64,000 nt of DNA from Erythrophleum ivorense (lineage: Eukaryota > Streptophyta > Magnoliopsida > Fabales > Fabaceae): the NCBI GenBank assembly GCA_026724425.1, contig JAIUCV010000007.1, positions 18,204,286 through 18,268,285 of the forward strand, given 5' to 3'. A model generated the notes under the pieces. That model worked only from the letters and a program-made list of their open reading frames with translations. It searched no databases and had not been told where the DNA came from. This document shows positions 48,075 to 59,744 of this stretch, piece after piece (positions within the stretch are counted from its first letter, which is position 1; every line of letters begins with the position of its first letter). The position numbers and the translations under genes are program-made.

Positions 48075-51000
48075 CTTCACATTCCTAATTTCCATGAAAG
48101 AGCAAGAAAAGGGGAGTTAAAATAATACATTTTCTTGTGTTGCGTCGTGTATGAAAATTCCATTCAGTGTCACGTGGATCGTGTGAGCTCATATAATACA
48201 TTCTAATATTTAATTACATGGATACAACTCATTTGCATCATTAAAAGTGGCCCACATCTCAAGAAACTCGAATGGAAGCATGAAATAGGCATATTCATTT
48301 TCAGCCAGATTTTGCTCAATTCTACCACAAATTTTGAAAAATCATAACTAATTTTAGAAAAATTGAAATCATGCATTCTTAGCCATTCTGGCAAGCTAGG
48401 GATGTCTATTTCATACTAAAAATATGTCCAGACTATAACATCTATCACAGAGAATATTTGATATTTGAAAAGATCCAGAGGTCAAGCTGTCACTGGTGCT
48501 GTCACAGATTTCCACAGCAAAATTTGAAAATGTCTAATTAATTCCACAAAAATCCAATCCACACAAATGATACCAATATGGAAAGGTGTGGATGTTAGTT
48601 AGAGGGAAAAAATAAACCCAGACCAGCTAGGTAGCCCAGACCTCGAAATTCAATGGAATAATAACTGAGGTTAGGTAAAATTCTTGATACTGGATAGATT
48701 TTTTAAAAATTCATATCTCCCTCTCTAGACATCCAAATGAGGTACTTCTCGTTGGAACAAGTCACTGTGAATGTCTAGTTTCTCTTATAAAATTTCATGG
48801 CAATTGGATATCATTTGAGCCATGTGTGACAAATTTCATTTTCGGACTTTATGAATAGTGCATCAGACCAAAACTAGAAAAATTGTCAACTTTGAAAATT
48901 CATCAAATATTCTGTAGACCTCCAAAAATTATGGTCTTTAGCTTCCCAAAAAGTTCTCAACAAGCTCTAATTTCATGCCAAATCTCAAATCAAGAAGAGC
49001 TCATTTGGATAAAAAGTGACATAAAGTTCTATTATGGTCAATTTTGGCTCCATATAAGGTACCAAATTGACCAATTGGCTTTCTTTGGGTTTTGGCACTT
49101 TTTGGGCAAGTCTAAAAGCATAACTGGGACTTGTGTGAGCTGCCCGAATGGTCCCAAACTCCATACCTCTCATTTTGGCTATGCCACATGCAATTATAAA
49201 TATACTTCCATAATAAAAACTTGCTAATACATAACCAAAATGTGCATATTCATACATACAACTTAAACTCTCATTCATACATCACTCATTAACATAATTA
49301 TACATGTTTAAGGGGTTATAGGTCATATACAACCTTAGATGACAACATTTTCCATCTTGATGGCCTTAAAGAAGCAAATTTCATACATTTAATGTCATGC
49401 TCTCATATCTCAAGTGGTTAGCTTCCATCACCTTGCTCTCTTGATCCACCTAGCATGTTAGAACATTGGAGAGAAGGGGATGAGATTCAAAGAATCCCAA
49501 TAGCTCATCTCCCATTCAATCATACATAATGGATGAAAACAAGTCTCATAAATGCATGTATCATCATGTTGACATGTGCAAACATTCAAGAAACATTTTC
49601 ATCATTTGAGAAAGTCATACATAGCATACAAAGGCTTGCTAAGCAAGTGGATTGGTGTCACCTAATTTCTTATGGATATTGGACTTGCCTTACCCATTCT
49701 TTACGACATTCTTGGACTCAACCATGCTCTTAGGAGTCCATCTTACTTTTGGGAGAGTCTTTGCTTTGTTTCAACCAATCTTAAGGGTTCTTGGCTCATC
49801 TTCACCATGGCTAAGGGTTCTTGGCCTCACCACACTCAAGCAAACCCAAGCACACATCATAACATTATTTGGAAACATAATATGTCCTCATGAAACCATG
49901 GCATATAAAATCATGCTAGCATACTTTTTATGGCTTGAAAATACACATACACACATTCTAAGACAAGTTAAGCATACATCCATGCATGAGAGAAAGTAGA
50001 GAGAGCTACCTTTGTCGCATTTGCATATTTTCTTCCTTTGGACTTAATTCCTCTCTCACAGCCACATACTCACAAGGAGGTAGAGATCATCTCTCTTGGC
50101 TTAGACACATCATATGGAAGCCAATTGGGTTCATGGAATTAATTCTAAGGCCACACATCTTGCTTAGACACTAGTTTGGCTTATAACTTCATTATGGTTC
50201 TATAATTGCATCTAAAGAAGCAACACCTCTCAAATAATTTCTAGGCTTCATTCTTTCCTTTCAAATATGATTCTTGACTCTTTTTAATCCTCTTAGAGTC
50301 ATCACACAATTAAAAGAAAGAGCTTAACTACATGTTGCTTCTTTAGGTCTCATTATGGAATATAAAGCACTAACTCACTTTCTATGGTTTCTAAATTTCT
50401 CCCAAGGCTTCCCTTCATATTTATTCATCATATATGACTAAAATGGGCTTAAAAAAATTTAAAACTCTCCCTAGCTATCCCATCCATGCTTGGCTGAGAC
50501 ATAGAGCAATTTTGGCCTCCATAGGTTTTGGTTTGTTTTCTTGATGGAGGAAGCACATGGGGGAGACTTCTAGGATCTTAGGAGCTCATTTAAACTCTTA
50601 TTTAGACCTAAGAATCATCATACAAAATCAGATTTTACAAGGTACAATTGAAACCCTAGAAATTGAATCTTGAAATCTAATGATTTTTTGTTAATTCCCT
50701 TTGCATATTCTTAATCTCCACACCTTTTTTCCTTAGATTCATCCTTGGTTCTGTCTAAAAATCAAATCCTCCTAGGGTTTCTCATGTTAGGCGAAATGAA
50801 GAAGGAGGGAACCAAAGATGACAACTATAGGAAGAGAAATTACCTTATTTTCATGGCTTTTCTCATTTGAATCTTGCCTTCTTTGAGCTCCTCTCTTCAA
50901 ATTCGAATTTTCCCCTCAATTTCTCCCTTAAAAAAGATTTACAAACTTCATTGTAATCATAGAAAACAAAGGAGAATGGAGGAGAAGAGGTTTGGAATAA

Positions 51001-51745
51001 AGAAAGCATGAAAATCCATACCTTTCTACGTTGAATTTCTCCTCCTTTTCTTCCTCCTCTTGTGTGCCTTATCTTCTAGGGTTTTCCTCTGGTTTTGGGC
51101 AGAATAATCTGAAGTCAAATGAGGGAGAGTGTGAGCGCCACCTATTTATAAGGGGGGAAGAAACACTTTTTCAAAAATTCTCATTTTACCCTTCGTTCTT
51201 GGCATTTTTGTTTCTCCTTTGTTTTAGCTCATTTTTTAGAACCATCTTTTCCATTATGAAATTTAGGTTCCCAATTTAGTAAAATGCCTTTAGAATCACT
51301 CAAATTGGAGCTGAAACTTTCCTGAACGAATTCGTCAAAGTTCAAGTACAATGACGTTGAAAAACGTTTACTAAAGGGGCTTTAGCTGTCTTGGGCTTTC
51401 TTATGGTTTTCAGGGCCTCTAAGAATTCTGGGGAACTTAAAAATTTTATTTAAAAAGCCCTTCTATGTAAATTCTAAAATTTGCTCAAAATTACAAAAAT
51501 GTCATTATGTTTCATAAGCTTTTTCGTAAGAAATTGTTTCTTCATTCTAGCTCTATTTTTCTTTCCGTCTGAGCCTAAGATTCTCATTTTTAGGAGTCTA
51601 GAATGACTCTTAAATTTTTTTTAGACCTTAACTAAATCATTTCAGGGGTCTTCCTTTTGTATCCGGTGAGTTTCGTTCGTTTATAGAGAAACTGTACATT
51701 ACGTTTCTCACGTTTTCTCTTATTTTCAGGGAATCAGATGTTACA
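48075..51745 (+). repeat. R-family LTR copy R6 (plus orientation, about 3.7 kb)
   Basis: It is almost complete: it lacks only the first dozen bases, because R5 abuts it at 48074/48075. It contains four to five modules beginning TTTGAAAATTCAT-like (48330-48990), the palindrome GAGATTCAAAGAATCCC (49482-49498), and the end GAATCAGATGTTACA at 51745. CACTA sequence resumes right after it. ORFs such as 48883-49227 and 49652-49999 overlap modules and have no recognised domain. Confidence 0.8.
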
Positions 51746-51998
51746 GATGGCTGCACAGCAACTGGAGTCTTGGATTTTAATGTCATAGCATAACAGCTCT
51801 TGGGTTTCAAAACTTTTCTTCCCAAACTCTAAGATTTGTCGCAGTAAGGTTTTCAATCATTGAATTCAATAGTGGTTGTTATAAAACTGCTAGAAAATTG
51901 CAATGGTTGTATAAAGCATTGTAACATATTTTTTTTCAACTATAGTTTTTACAATTGCTACTATGCAACCATTGCAAAATTCCCTCCTTTTAGTAGTG
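51746..51998 (-). mobile_element. CACTA 5' terminus
   Basis: It ends CCTTTTAGTAGTG at 51998, the complement of the canonical CACTACTAAAAGG end of En/Spm elements. GCAATGGTTG and CAACCATTGC inverted subterminal repeats lie just inside (51895-51975). The next bases ATG (51999-52001) would be the target duplication; the partner end is not visible. Confidence 0.78.
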
Positions 51999-52799
51999 AT
52001 GGGTAATTCTAGTTTTCATCTATCCTAGTTAGAACTAAGATTGTTTTTCTATTATAGTTGCTAAGATTTTTGTTTTGTTTTTGTTTTTGGGATTTTTGAT
52101 ATTTTGATTAAATAGGGAATTTTGCTATTGGGATTTAATTTTTTTCTTGGTTGCAATTTGAAAACCTATGTACATCTATAAATTGGTTCTATTTTAGCAA
52201 AAATCTAAGACCAAGAAATTGAAAACCTATATGTATTACACAAAGTATCTGCACACCACCGAAGGATATGTAAGCCTTATTTTTCTATATGACCCTAAAG
52301 CATTAGAATAGAATTTTCTATAGATTGTTAGCATTTTGTGAACTTTTAGAATGCATTCCGAGTCTCATTTTTGCTACTGCTTGTTAGTCCATTATGTTTA
52401 TTTGATTCTTAGCTTTTTTTGCTAACCAAGTTAACTGACATAAGATGAATATGCAAAAGCTTGCATAAGTTCGAGGCATCCTACATAAATTTATTGTGTA
52501 TTAGAAAGGAAAACTATTCTACCTATGGAGAACTATATTGTAAAGGAATAATAAATGGTGTTGGCGATGCATTGCTTTATTCTAAATCCATGACTTGATT
52601 TGTTGTCATAGCTTTATCCAAGCTTGAGCGCTTGGCTCTATTGTTTCCTTAATAATCTATTACTTAACATAGAATAATTAGTTTACAATTTCTCCAATCC
52701 CATCTCCTCATAAGCATTGTTTTTTACTTGATAAATTTTGTGATACATAACCTAGTAGTGCATTAGAGGTCCTAAAAACTCCTACATATAAGCGCAACA
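51999..52799. other. Unassigned A+T-rich DNA between CACTA end and R7
   Basis: No open frame, RNA gene or recognised repeat is seen. It ends with CAACA at 52795-52799, the left flank of R7. It may be older host sequence. Confidence 0.5.
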
Positions 52800-53886
52800 T
52801 ATAACACCATAATATTCTAGCCTTCCTTTTATCCTTACCTAGCTACATTTCCTTAATTTCATAAACTTCCTCAAGAAAATCAATAAAAATAATGCAATAT
52901 TTTACATTATGTATGGTTTCAAAAATTCATTTTATGCTCTATAGATCCTATGAACTCCCCAATATCATTCTCTACTTATAATCCATCCGTAAAAGACATA
53001 AATATCAAGAAATAGCACATGCTCCTCGGGTTATAAGCCACACATAAAAAAAAAATGCAAGTTGGCCATAGGTTCTAGTTTTTAGTTTTCTATCATCAAC
53101 TTTGAAAATTTATAATTAAATCTAAAAAATTGAAATCAAGTAAATGATAGCTTTCTAGAAAGCTCTGCATGTCAACTATAGGTTAAAAATCATTTCAAAC
53201 CATGAAAACATCAATTGGACCACGATTGACAATAGAAAAACACCAAAGGTCCAATTGTCCAGATTTACTATCACAAGTTACTAATATAAATTTTGAAAAT
53301 TCATAACTAATTCTAGAAAAATCAAAACCCAACAAACCATACCACTTTAGTAAGTTATGATGTATATTAGAGGTTAAAAATAACTCTAGACAAAACAGAT
53401 GCGTTTAGCCCATGAAAACATATGGAATAGTACCAGAGGTCTTGCTACATCCCTAATGTTGATATGGAACTTCAAAAGTTTGGTTCTCTCTCTACAAACC
53501 TTTAAATTAGGTGATCTTAATGGCTATGGAAATCTTATCATGTATAATTTATGCTTATAAAATTTCATAACCATTGGACACTATTTGACCCACAGATGGT
53601 ACAAGGAAAGAAACTGACCAAATGAATAATACATCCTGCCATTCAGTATTTTTTTCCCAACTTTGAAAAATCATAATAAATTATATAGAGCTCCAATTTA
53701 GGTGCTCTTTGGATTTATAAAAAGCTCTTGATGAGACCTATATGGACGCAAAATGTCATGGAAAAATTCACTCATTTTGTCACTTTGTGAAATAGGGGGC
53801 CAAAATAGCCATTTTAAGCACCATATAGGGTCAAATGCGAACCAAATTGGCTTCTACATTGTCTATGAACCCTTGAGCACATGAGG
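52800..53886 (+). repeat. Solo LTR R7, first segment
   Basis: It starts TATAACACCATAAT at 52800, a variant of TGTAACACC. Flanks are CAACA on the left (52795-52799) and TAACA on the right (63021-63025), four of five matching. It contains three or more copies of the TTGAAAATTCATAACTAATT module. It is interrupted at 53886 by R8. Summed length without R8 and the LINE is about 3.6 kb. Confidence 0.78.
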
Positions 53887-56800
53887 TGTAACACCATAAT
53901 TCTCTAACTCATATACAAATTATTTCTAGGCTTTCTTCCATATATGATACAAGAATTCAAGGAAAAGCCATTAAAATAATCAATTATTTTATATTGCATA
54001 GCGGATAAATTTTTCATTTCATAACTCGTGATATGAAGTCATCCATCTCATTATCATATTTAATTATACAAATACAACTCAAAATCACCTCAAGAAGTGG
54101 CCAAGAACTCGAGCAAATGGAGTATATACATGAAAATAATACATGTAGCCTCGAGTTGAATTTCTAATTTTCTGTCATGAACTTTGAAAAATCATAATTA
54201 ATTCTAAAAAAATTAATATCAAGCACACTATACCATCTAGAAAGCTACAGATGTCTGCTTTATGTTAAAAATAATTCCAGACTACAACAAGAATGTCTAG
54301 TAACTAAAAATTGATAGAACAGTAACTAAGGTTGCTTGTCACTAATGGTACTATCACTTAACTTCAAAAATTCATATCTCCCTGCTTAGATGTCCAATTG
54401 GGGTGATCTCAGTTCCATAAAAAAATTATCATATCTAGTTTGTGCCCTATAAAATTTCATGAGCATTGGACACCATTTGGCCCTCAAATGACATAGCACA
54501 AGAAACTGACCATATGAACAATGCTTATACCAGAACAATAGAAAAATGCCAATTTTGAAAAATCATAATTAATTTCAAAAAGCTCCAAATAATCTAGTAT
54601 TTGGCTTCCCAAAAAGCTCTAGATGAGATCTATATGGATGCCAAATTTCATGAGCACATTCACTCATTTAGTCAGATCTTGACATTGGATTGCAAAATGA
54701 TCATTTTTGTGTCTCATAAGGGTCTCAATTGGTCCAAACTCACTTCTAAGACAACCATAGCTACTTCAGCACATGGGAAAACACCAAATGGTCTACTAAA
54801 CATGTCTCAAAGGTGCATAAACCTAGACTTCATAAACTCACACTCTTACTCCATGGTATACATAAGTATACATGTGACAAGTCTTGCCATTCCATACTAA
54901 AAATTTGCTATATTATACATTTGGCATCAAATCTTATACATACATAATATATTTACATATTTACATGTGGTCATGAAGTCATACAACATATACAAATAAG
55001 GATTACATTCATATGGCACTTATATGGCTACAAAATAGCAAAATTTCACAATTTGTTGTCAATTTTCTCTCCTTAGGCTTGGTGGCTCTCATTCTTTGTC
55101 TCACTTGGACCACCTAGACATGTTAGACATGTTGGGAGGAAGGGATGAGATTCTAGAAATCACAATAGCTCTTTTCCCTTTCAAAAATATATAAAGAATA
55201 CAAATCCATGCCTAGCAATGCATGCATGGCTATTATGTGGCATGTGATATTCATGAAACTTTTATACCATTCAAGAAGTCATATAAAACATCAATAGGCT
55301 TGCCAAGCAAGTGGTTTAGCCTTACCTATTCTCTTCAAGGATTTTGGACTTGCCTCACCCTTTTTCTTAAAGGCTTATAACTAAGCCTTGCTCTTGGGAG
55401 ACTCTTAGCTTTGTCTCAACCATTCTTGAGAGGTCTTGGCTCATCCTCAGCATAGTTAGAGGGTTCTTGGCTTCACCACACTCAAATAAACCAAATCAAG
55501 TTCACAAAGTATCATATGAATGCATAAACAAGTATCATGGCACCATGGCATTTAGGCACATGCTAAAACATATTTCATGGCTCAAAAACATACATACACA
55601 CATTCAAGACAAGGCAAACATCCATTCATGCATGAGAGAAAGAAGAGAGAGCTACCTTTGTCACAATTGGACACTTTCTTCCTTGAATTTAGTTCCTTTC
55701 CCACGGCCACACACTCACAATGATGTGAGACTTATTTCTCTTGGCTTAGACACATCATATGGAAGCCAATTACACTCTTGGAACAAATTCTAAGGCTATA
55801 TATTCATTAGGAAAACTAGGTGATTCATATGGCTCTTTTATGGTTCCACAATGCACCTAATGAAGCAACCATATAAAAACATAATCTTTGCTCCATTATC
55901 TTCATTTATTTATGATTCTTGACTCCTTTTAAGCCTCTTGGAGTTATCACACGATCAAATCAAGGAGCCTAGTTAGGTGTTACTTCTTTAAGCCATAATA
56001 TGGAACCTATGATACCATCTCACTATCCATGGCTTCTAAAATTTTTCCAAGGCTTGCTCTCATCCTCTTCCATTATATATGACTAAAAAATAAGCTTGAA
56101 ACAAATTAAAACTATCCTTTGGTACCCTTTCTAGCTTAGGCCGAAACCATATACCAAGAGAGCATTATATGAGTTTGTTTTATTTTCTTGATGGAAGATG
56201 CATATGGGAAGCCTTCTAGGGATCTTAGGAGTTCATCTAAACACTCATTTAAGCCTAGAAATTCTTGTATCAAAATAGAATTTTAAAGAAACACTTAAAA
56301 CCCTAACTTTTCTATCTTGAAATCTAATGGTTATTTTGTTATTTTCTTTGCATATTCTTGTTCCTCTCCCTCATTTTCCTGAGATTCATCCTTGGTTTAG
56401 CTAGAAATTCAACCCCTCTTGGCTGGTCTTACATAAGGCAGAGCATGCACAAGAGAAGGAACAAGGAAAATCAAGTACAAGAATGGCAAAATAACTAGTT
56501 TCCTTGGTTTCCTTTGTTTGTTTTTCACCTTGCTTGGCTTCTTATCCTTAAATTTGAAAATCTCCCCCCTATTCTGCCCTGAAAAAAGATCCAAAAATTT
56601 CAACAAAACCATAAGAAAGAAAGGAAGATGGAGGAGAAGAAGTTTGCTAAAAAGAAAGCATGAAAATCCATGAAGAACTATACCTTTTCCTTGTTTTTTC
56701 TCCATCCTTTTTTCTCTCCCTTGTGTGCCTCACTCTCTTAGTTCTTCTTTGGTTTAGGGCAGAAATGAAATGAGCTAAGTGAAGGGAAAGTGGGATGTTC

Positions 56801-57352
56801 TTATATATAGCTAGGTTTAGGAAGAAGTTTTCAAAAATTCTAATTTTATCCTTCAATCTTGGCATTTTCATATTCGACTCATTTTAGCTCTTTTTTTAGT
56901 TTCCATCATAAAATTTAGGTCTTCAATCTTATAAAATGCCTTTGGAATCACTCAAATTAGAGCTAAAACCTTCCCGAATGAAAAGGGTCAAAGTTTAGGT
57001 CAATTGACATTGGAAAACATACATCGGAAGAGTTTTGCTGTCCTAGAGCTTCCTATAGTTTTCAGGGCCTCTGAGAACCCTGGAGAACTGAAAACTTTCA
57101 TTTAAAAAGCCTTCTTGTGAAAATTTTAAAATTTTCTCAAAATTATGGAAATGCCATTATGTTTTGTAACTATTTTGTTAATTTTCATCTGGCCATTTTA
57201 GCCTCTGTTAAGGGTACATTTAGCCTTCTAAATTCATTATTTAATATCTATATTATTACTGTAAATTTTTTGGACCTTAAACAAATCATTTCAGAGGACC
57301 CACTTTGAAAACATATCTTTTTCTATCATTTTAACGAAAACCACACATTATG
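53887..57352 (+). repeat. Solo LTR R8 nested in R7
   Basis: It starts TGTAACACCATAATTC at 53887, the clearest family start in the window. TGAGG flanks it at 53882-53886 and again at 57353-57357. The R7 sequence reads on continuously across these flanks. The end is ACATTATG rather than GATGTTACA, so the last 50 or so bases typical of the family seem to be missing or changed. It contains the modules, a degraded palindrome at about 55146 and the conserved terminal kilobase. Confidence 0.8.
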
Positions 57353-57357
57353 TGAGG

Positions 57358-59744
57358 AATCTTAAATATAGCATACTAAACTTGTCCAAGAGGTCCAAAT
57401 ATTCATAAATCACAAAACCACTATCGCACTTGTTTATATACACAAGGTTTCATAACCCAAACTAAGCATATGGATGTCAAAAAAGCACATACTTATTCAT
57501 ATAGTGACAAATCAATACATGCATCTTATATTCATACATTTACATGTGTTCAAGTGTCTACATCATATATACAACTCATGGTTACAATTCTTGACGTCAA
57601 AATACATTTACAAAGCTCTTTTTCCTATACATTTGTCAAAGTTTTGCTCCTTATGCTTGTTGGCTCCCACTCCTTGGCCTATTTGGCTCACCTAGGCATG
57701 GTTAGATAGTGGAGAGGGAAGAGTGAAATTCTAAGAATCCCAATAACTCTTAACCTTTTTCAATCATATATAAAAGTCATAATTTCAAGTTCAAGAATAC
57801 ATGTATGAACCTTTAGCTACTAGCAATCATATATGCAATCATTTTCATGTTCAAGAAACTTATACATATCACATATTGACTTTCAAGAGTATTGGTTTAG
57901 CTGCACCCCTTTTTTTTTTAAGACTTTTAGACTTGCCTCACCCATTTTCAAGGGAATTTTGCCCAAGCCTCACTCTTCTTGAGACTTTTGTCTTTGTCTT
58001 ACCCAATTCTAGAGACTTTTGGCTTCACCAAGTTTATTCAAACCAAATAGCATTCATAAAACACATATTATGCACATAATGGTACCATGGCATGTAGAAA
58101 ATAGCTATACACATTTCTCATGTCATAAAACATACATACACACATCAAAGACAAGAAAACAACTAAGAATGCATGAAAGAAAGGCTAGAGAGCTATCTTG
58201 AATGCAAACACACATACTTTTCCTTGATTGCTTTTCCCCTCTTTTGGCTAAACACTTATGAGTGGGTAGAGTATGATTCCTTTGGCCTAGACACACCAAA
58301 TAGGACCCAATTACATTCTTAAAACAAACTCTAATACCACACACACTCAAAGGAAGCCTACTTATCCATATGTATCAATTATGGTTTCATAAAGCACCTA
58401 ATAAAGCAACTACTAGAATTTAAGATTTTGGCTCCATTCTTTCCTTCAATCCATGACTCTTGACTCCATTTAGACTTCTTGGAGCCCTCACACAAACATT
58501 TTGAAGAGCCTAGCTATATATTAATTCATTATGTTACATTATAGAAACCTATAGTTCTAACTCTTAATCTATGGCTTCTAAATTTTTTCATAGGCTTCCT
58601 TTCATATTCTTCCATCATATATAGTCCCAAATTAAGTTTAGAAAAATTTAAAACACTCCTTAAGTATCTGCTCCAAGCTTGGCTGAGCCTATGCCTTTCA
58701 TTTGTCCTCATGGAGTTTTCAATTTTTCTTTAAAGGAGGAGACACTTGGAAGGCTTCTTAGGAGTCTTAGGAACTCATTTAAACTCTCACATAAGCTAGA
58801 ACACCCTTGGACAAAATCAAATTTTGCCATGCATCTTTGAATCCCTAGCTTTACTATCTTGAATTTCATTGGTTTTCCTCTAGGTTTCTTTGCATTTCCT
58901 AGCTTCCCATAGTCTAAATCCTAGGTTTCATGCTTGCTCTTGGTCAGAATTAACTCTTTCCTAATTGCTCTCTAAATGGCTGAACCACCCACCAAGGAAA
59001 GCAACAAGAAGGAAGTAAGGAAAGTGTTGAAACTACCTTGATTCCAAGCCTTCTCCAAGAGTTTTCTCCATTGCTTTATGCCTCCTTTTGAATTTCTAAT
59101 CTTCCTCCTCTATACCACACCCAAAATAGACACACATCATTCACCAAAGCTATAGAAAGAAAAGGGAGAAGGAGGAGAACATAATTACTAAAGGAAGAAC
59201 CATGAAAACCTTAAGTTTTCCTTACCTCTTTTCTTGTTTTTCCATCCTCTTTTAGCCTCCTCCTTGCTCATCTCTCTCCCTAGCCTCTCTCTCTCTCTCT
59301 CTTTTGGATAGAACAAAGTTGGTCAAATGAGGGAAGAGAAGTGGGATGCCCTTAAGAAGTAAATGGAAGAGAATTCATTCTTTAAAAATTGCCATTTTTG
59401 CCCTTTGTCTTGGCTCTTTCATTTTAGATTCATTTTAATTCTTTTTTGAGAACCATATTTTTCATTATAAAATTTAGATATTTTAATTTATAAAATAGCT
59501 CTGGAATCACTCAATTTGGATTTAAAATCTTCCTGAACAAAGATGTCAAAGTTCAGGTCAACTGACGCTCGAAAACGTACACTGGAGGGGTTTTGACTAT
59601 CCTGGGGGTTTTTGAGGCCTCTGACAACCCCAAAAAGCTCAAATTTTTCATTTAAAAATTTCTCTTGTGAGTTTTCTAAAAAGTGCTCATATTTACAAAA
59701 ACACCATTACACTTTCAACAATTTTATTACGAAAATGTGTTAGG
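57358..59744 (+). repeat. Solo LTR R7, middle segment
   Basis: R7 resumes after R8 with AATATAGCATACTAAAC and continues through the degraded palindrome (about 57727) to the conserved section near 59480-59740 that matches 51240-51510 of R6 and 56890-57180 of R8. A CT microsatellite lies at 59284-59304. It is interrupted by the LINE at about 59745. Confidence 0.78.

Noticed and set aside
48883..49999. ORFs of 60-115 codons in R6
   Set aside because: Equivalent positions in R2, R7 and R8 do not keep the frames, and they overlap tandem modules.
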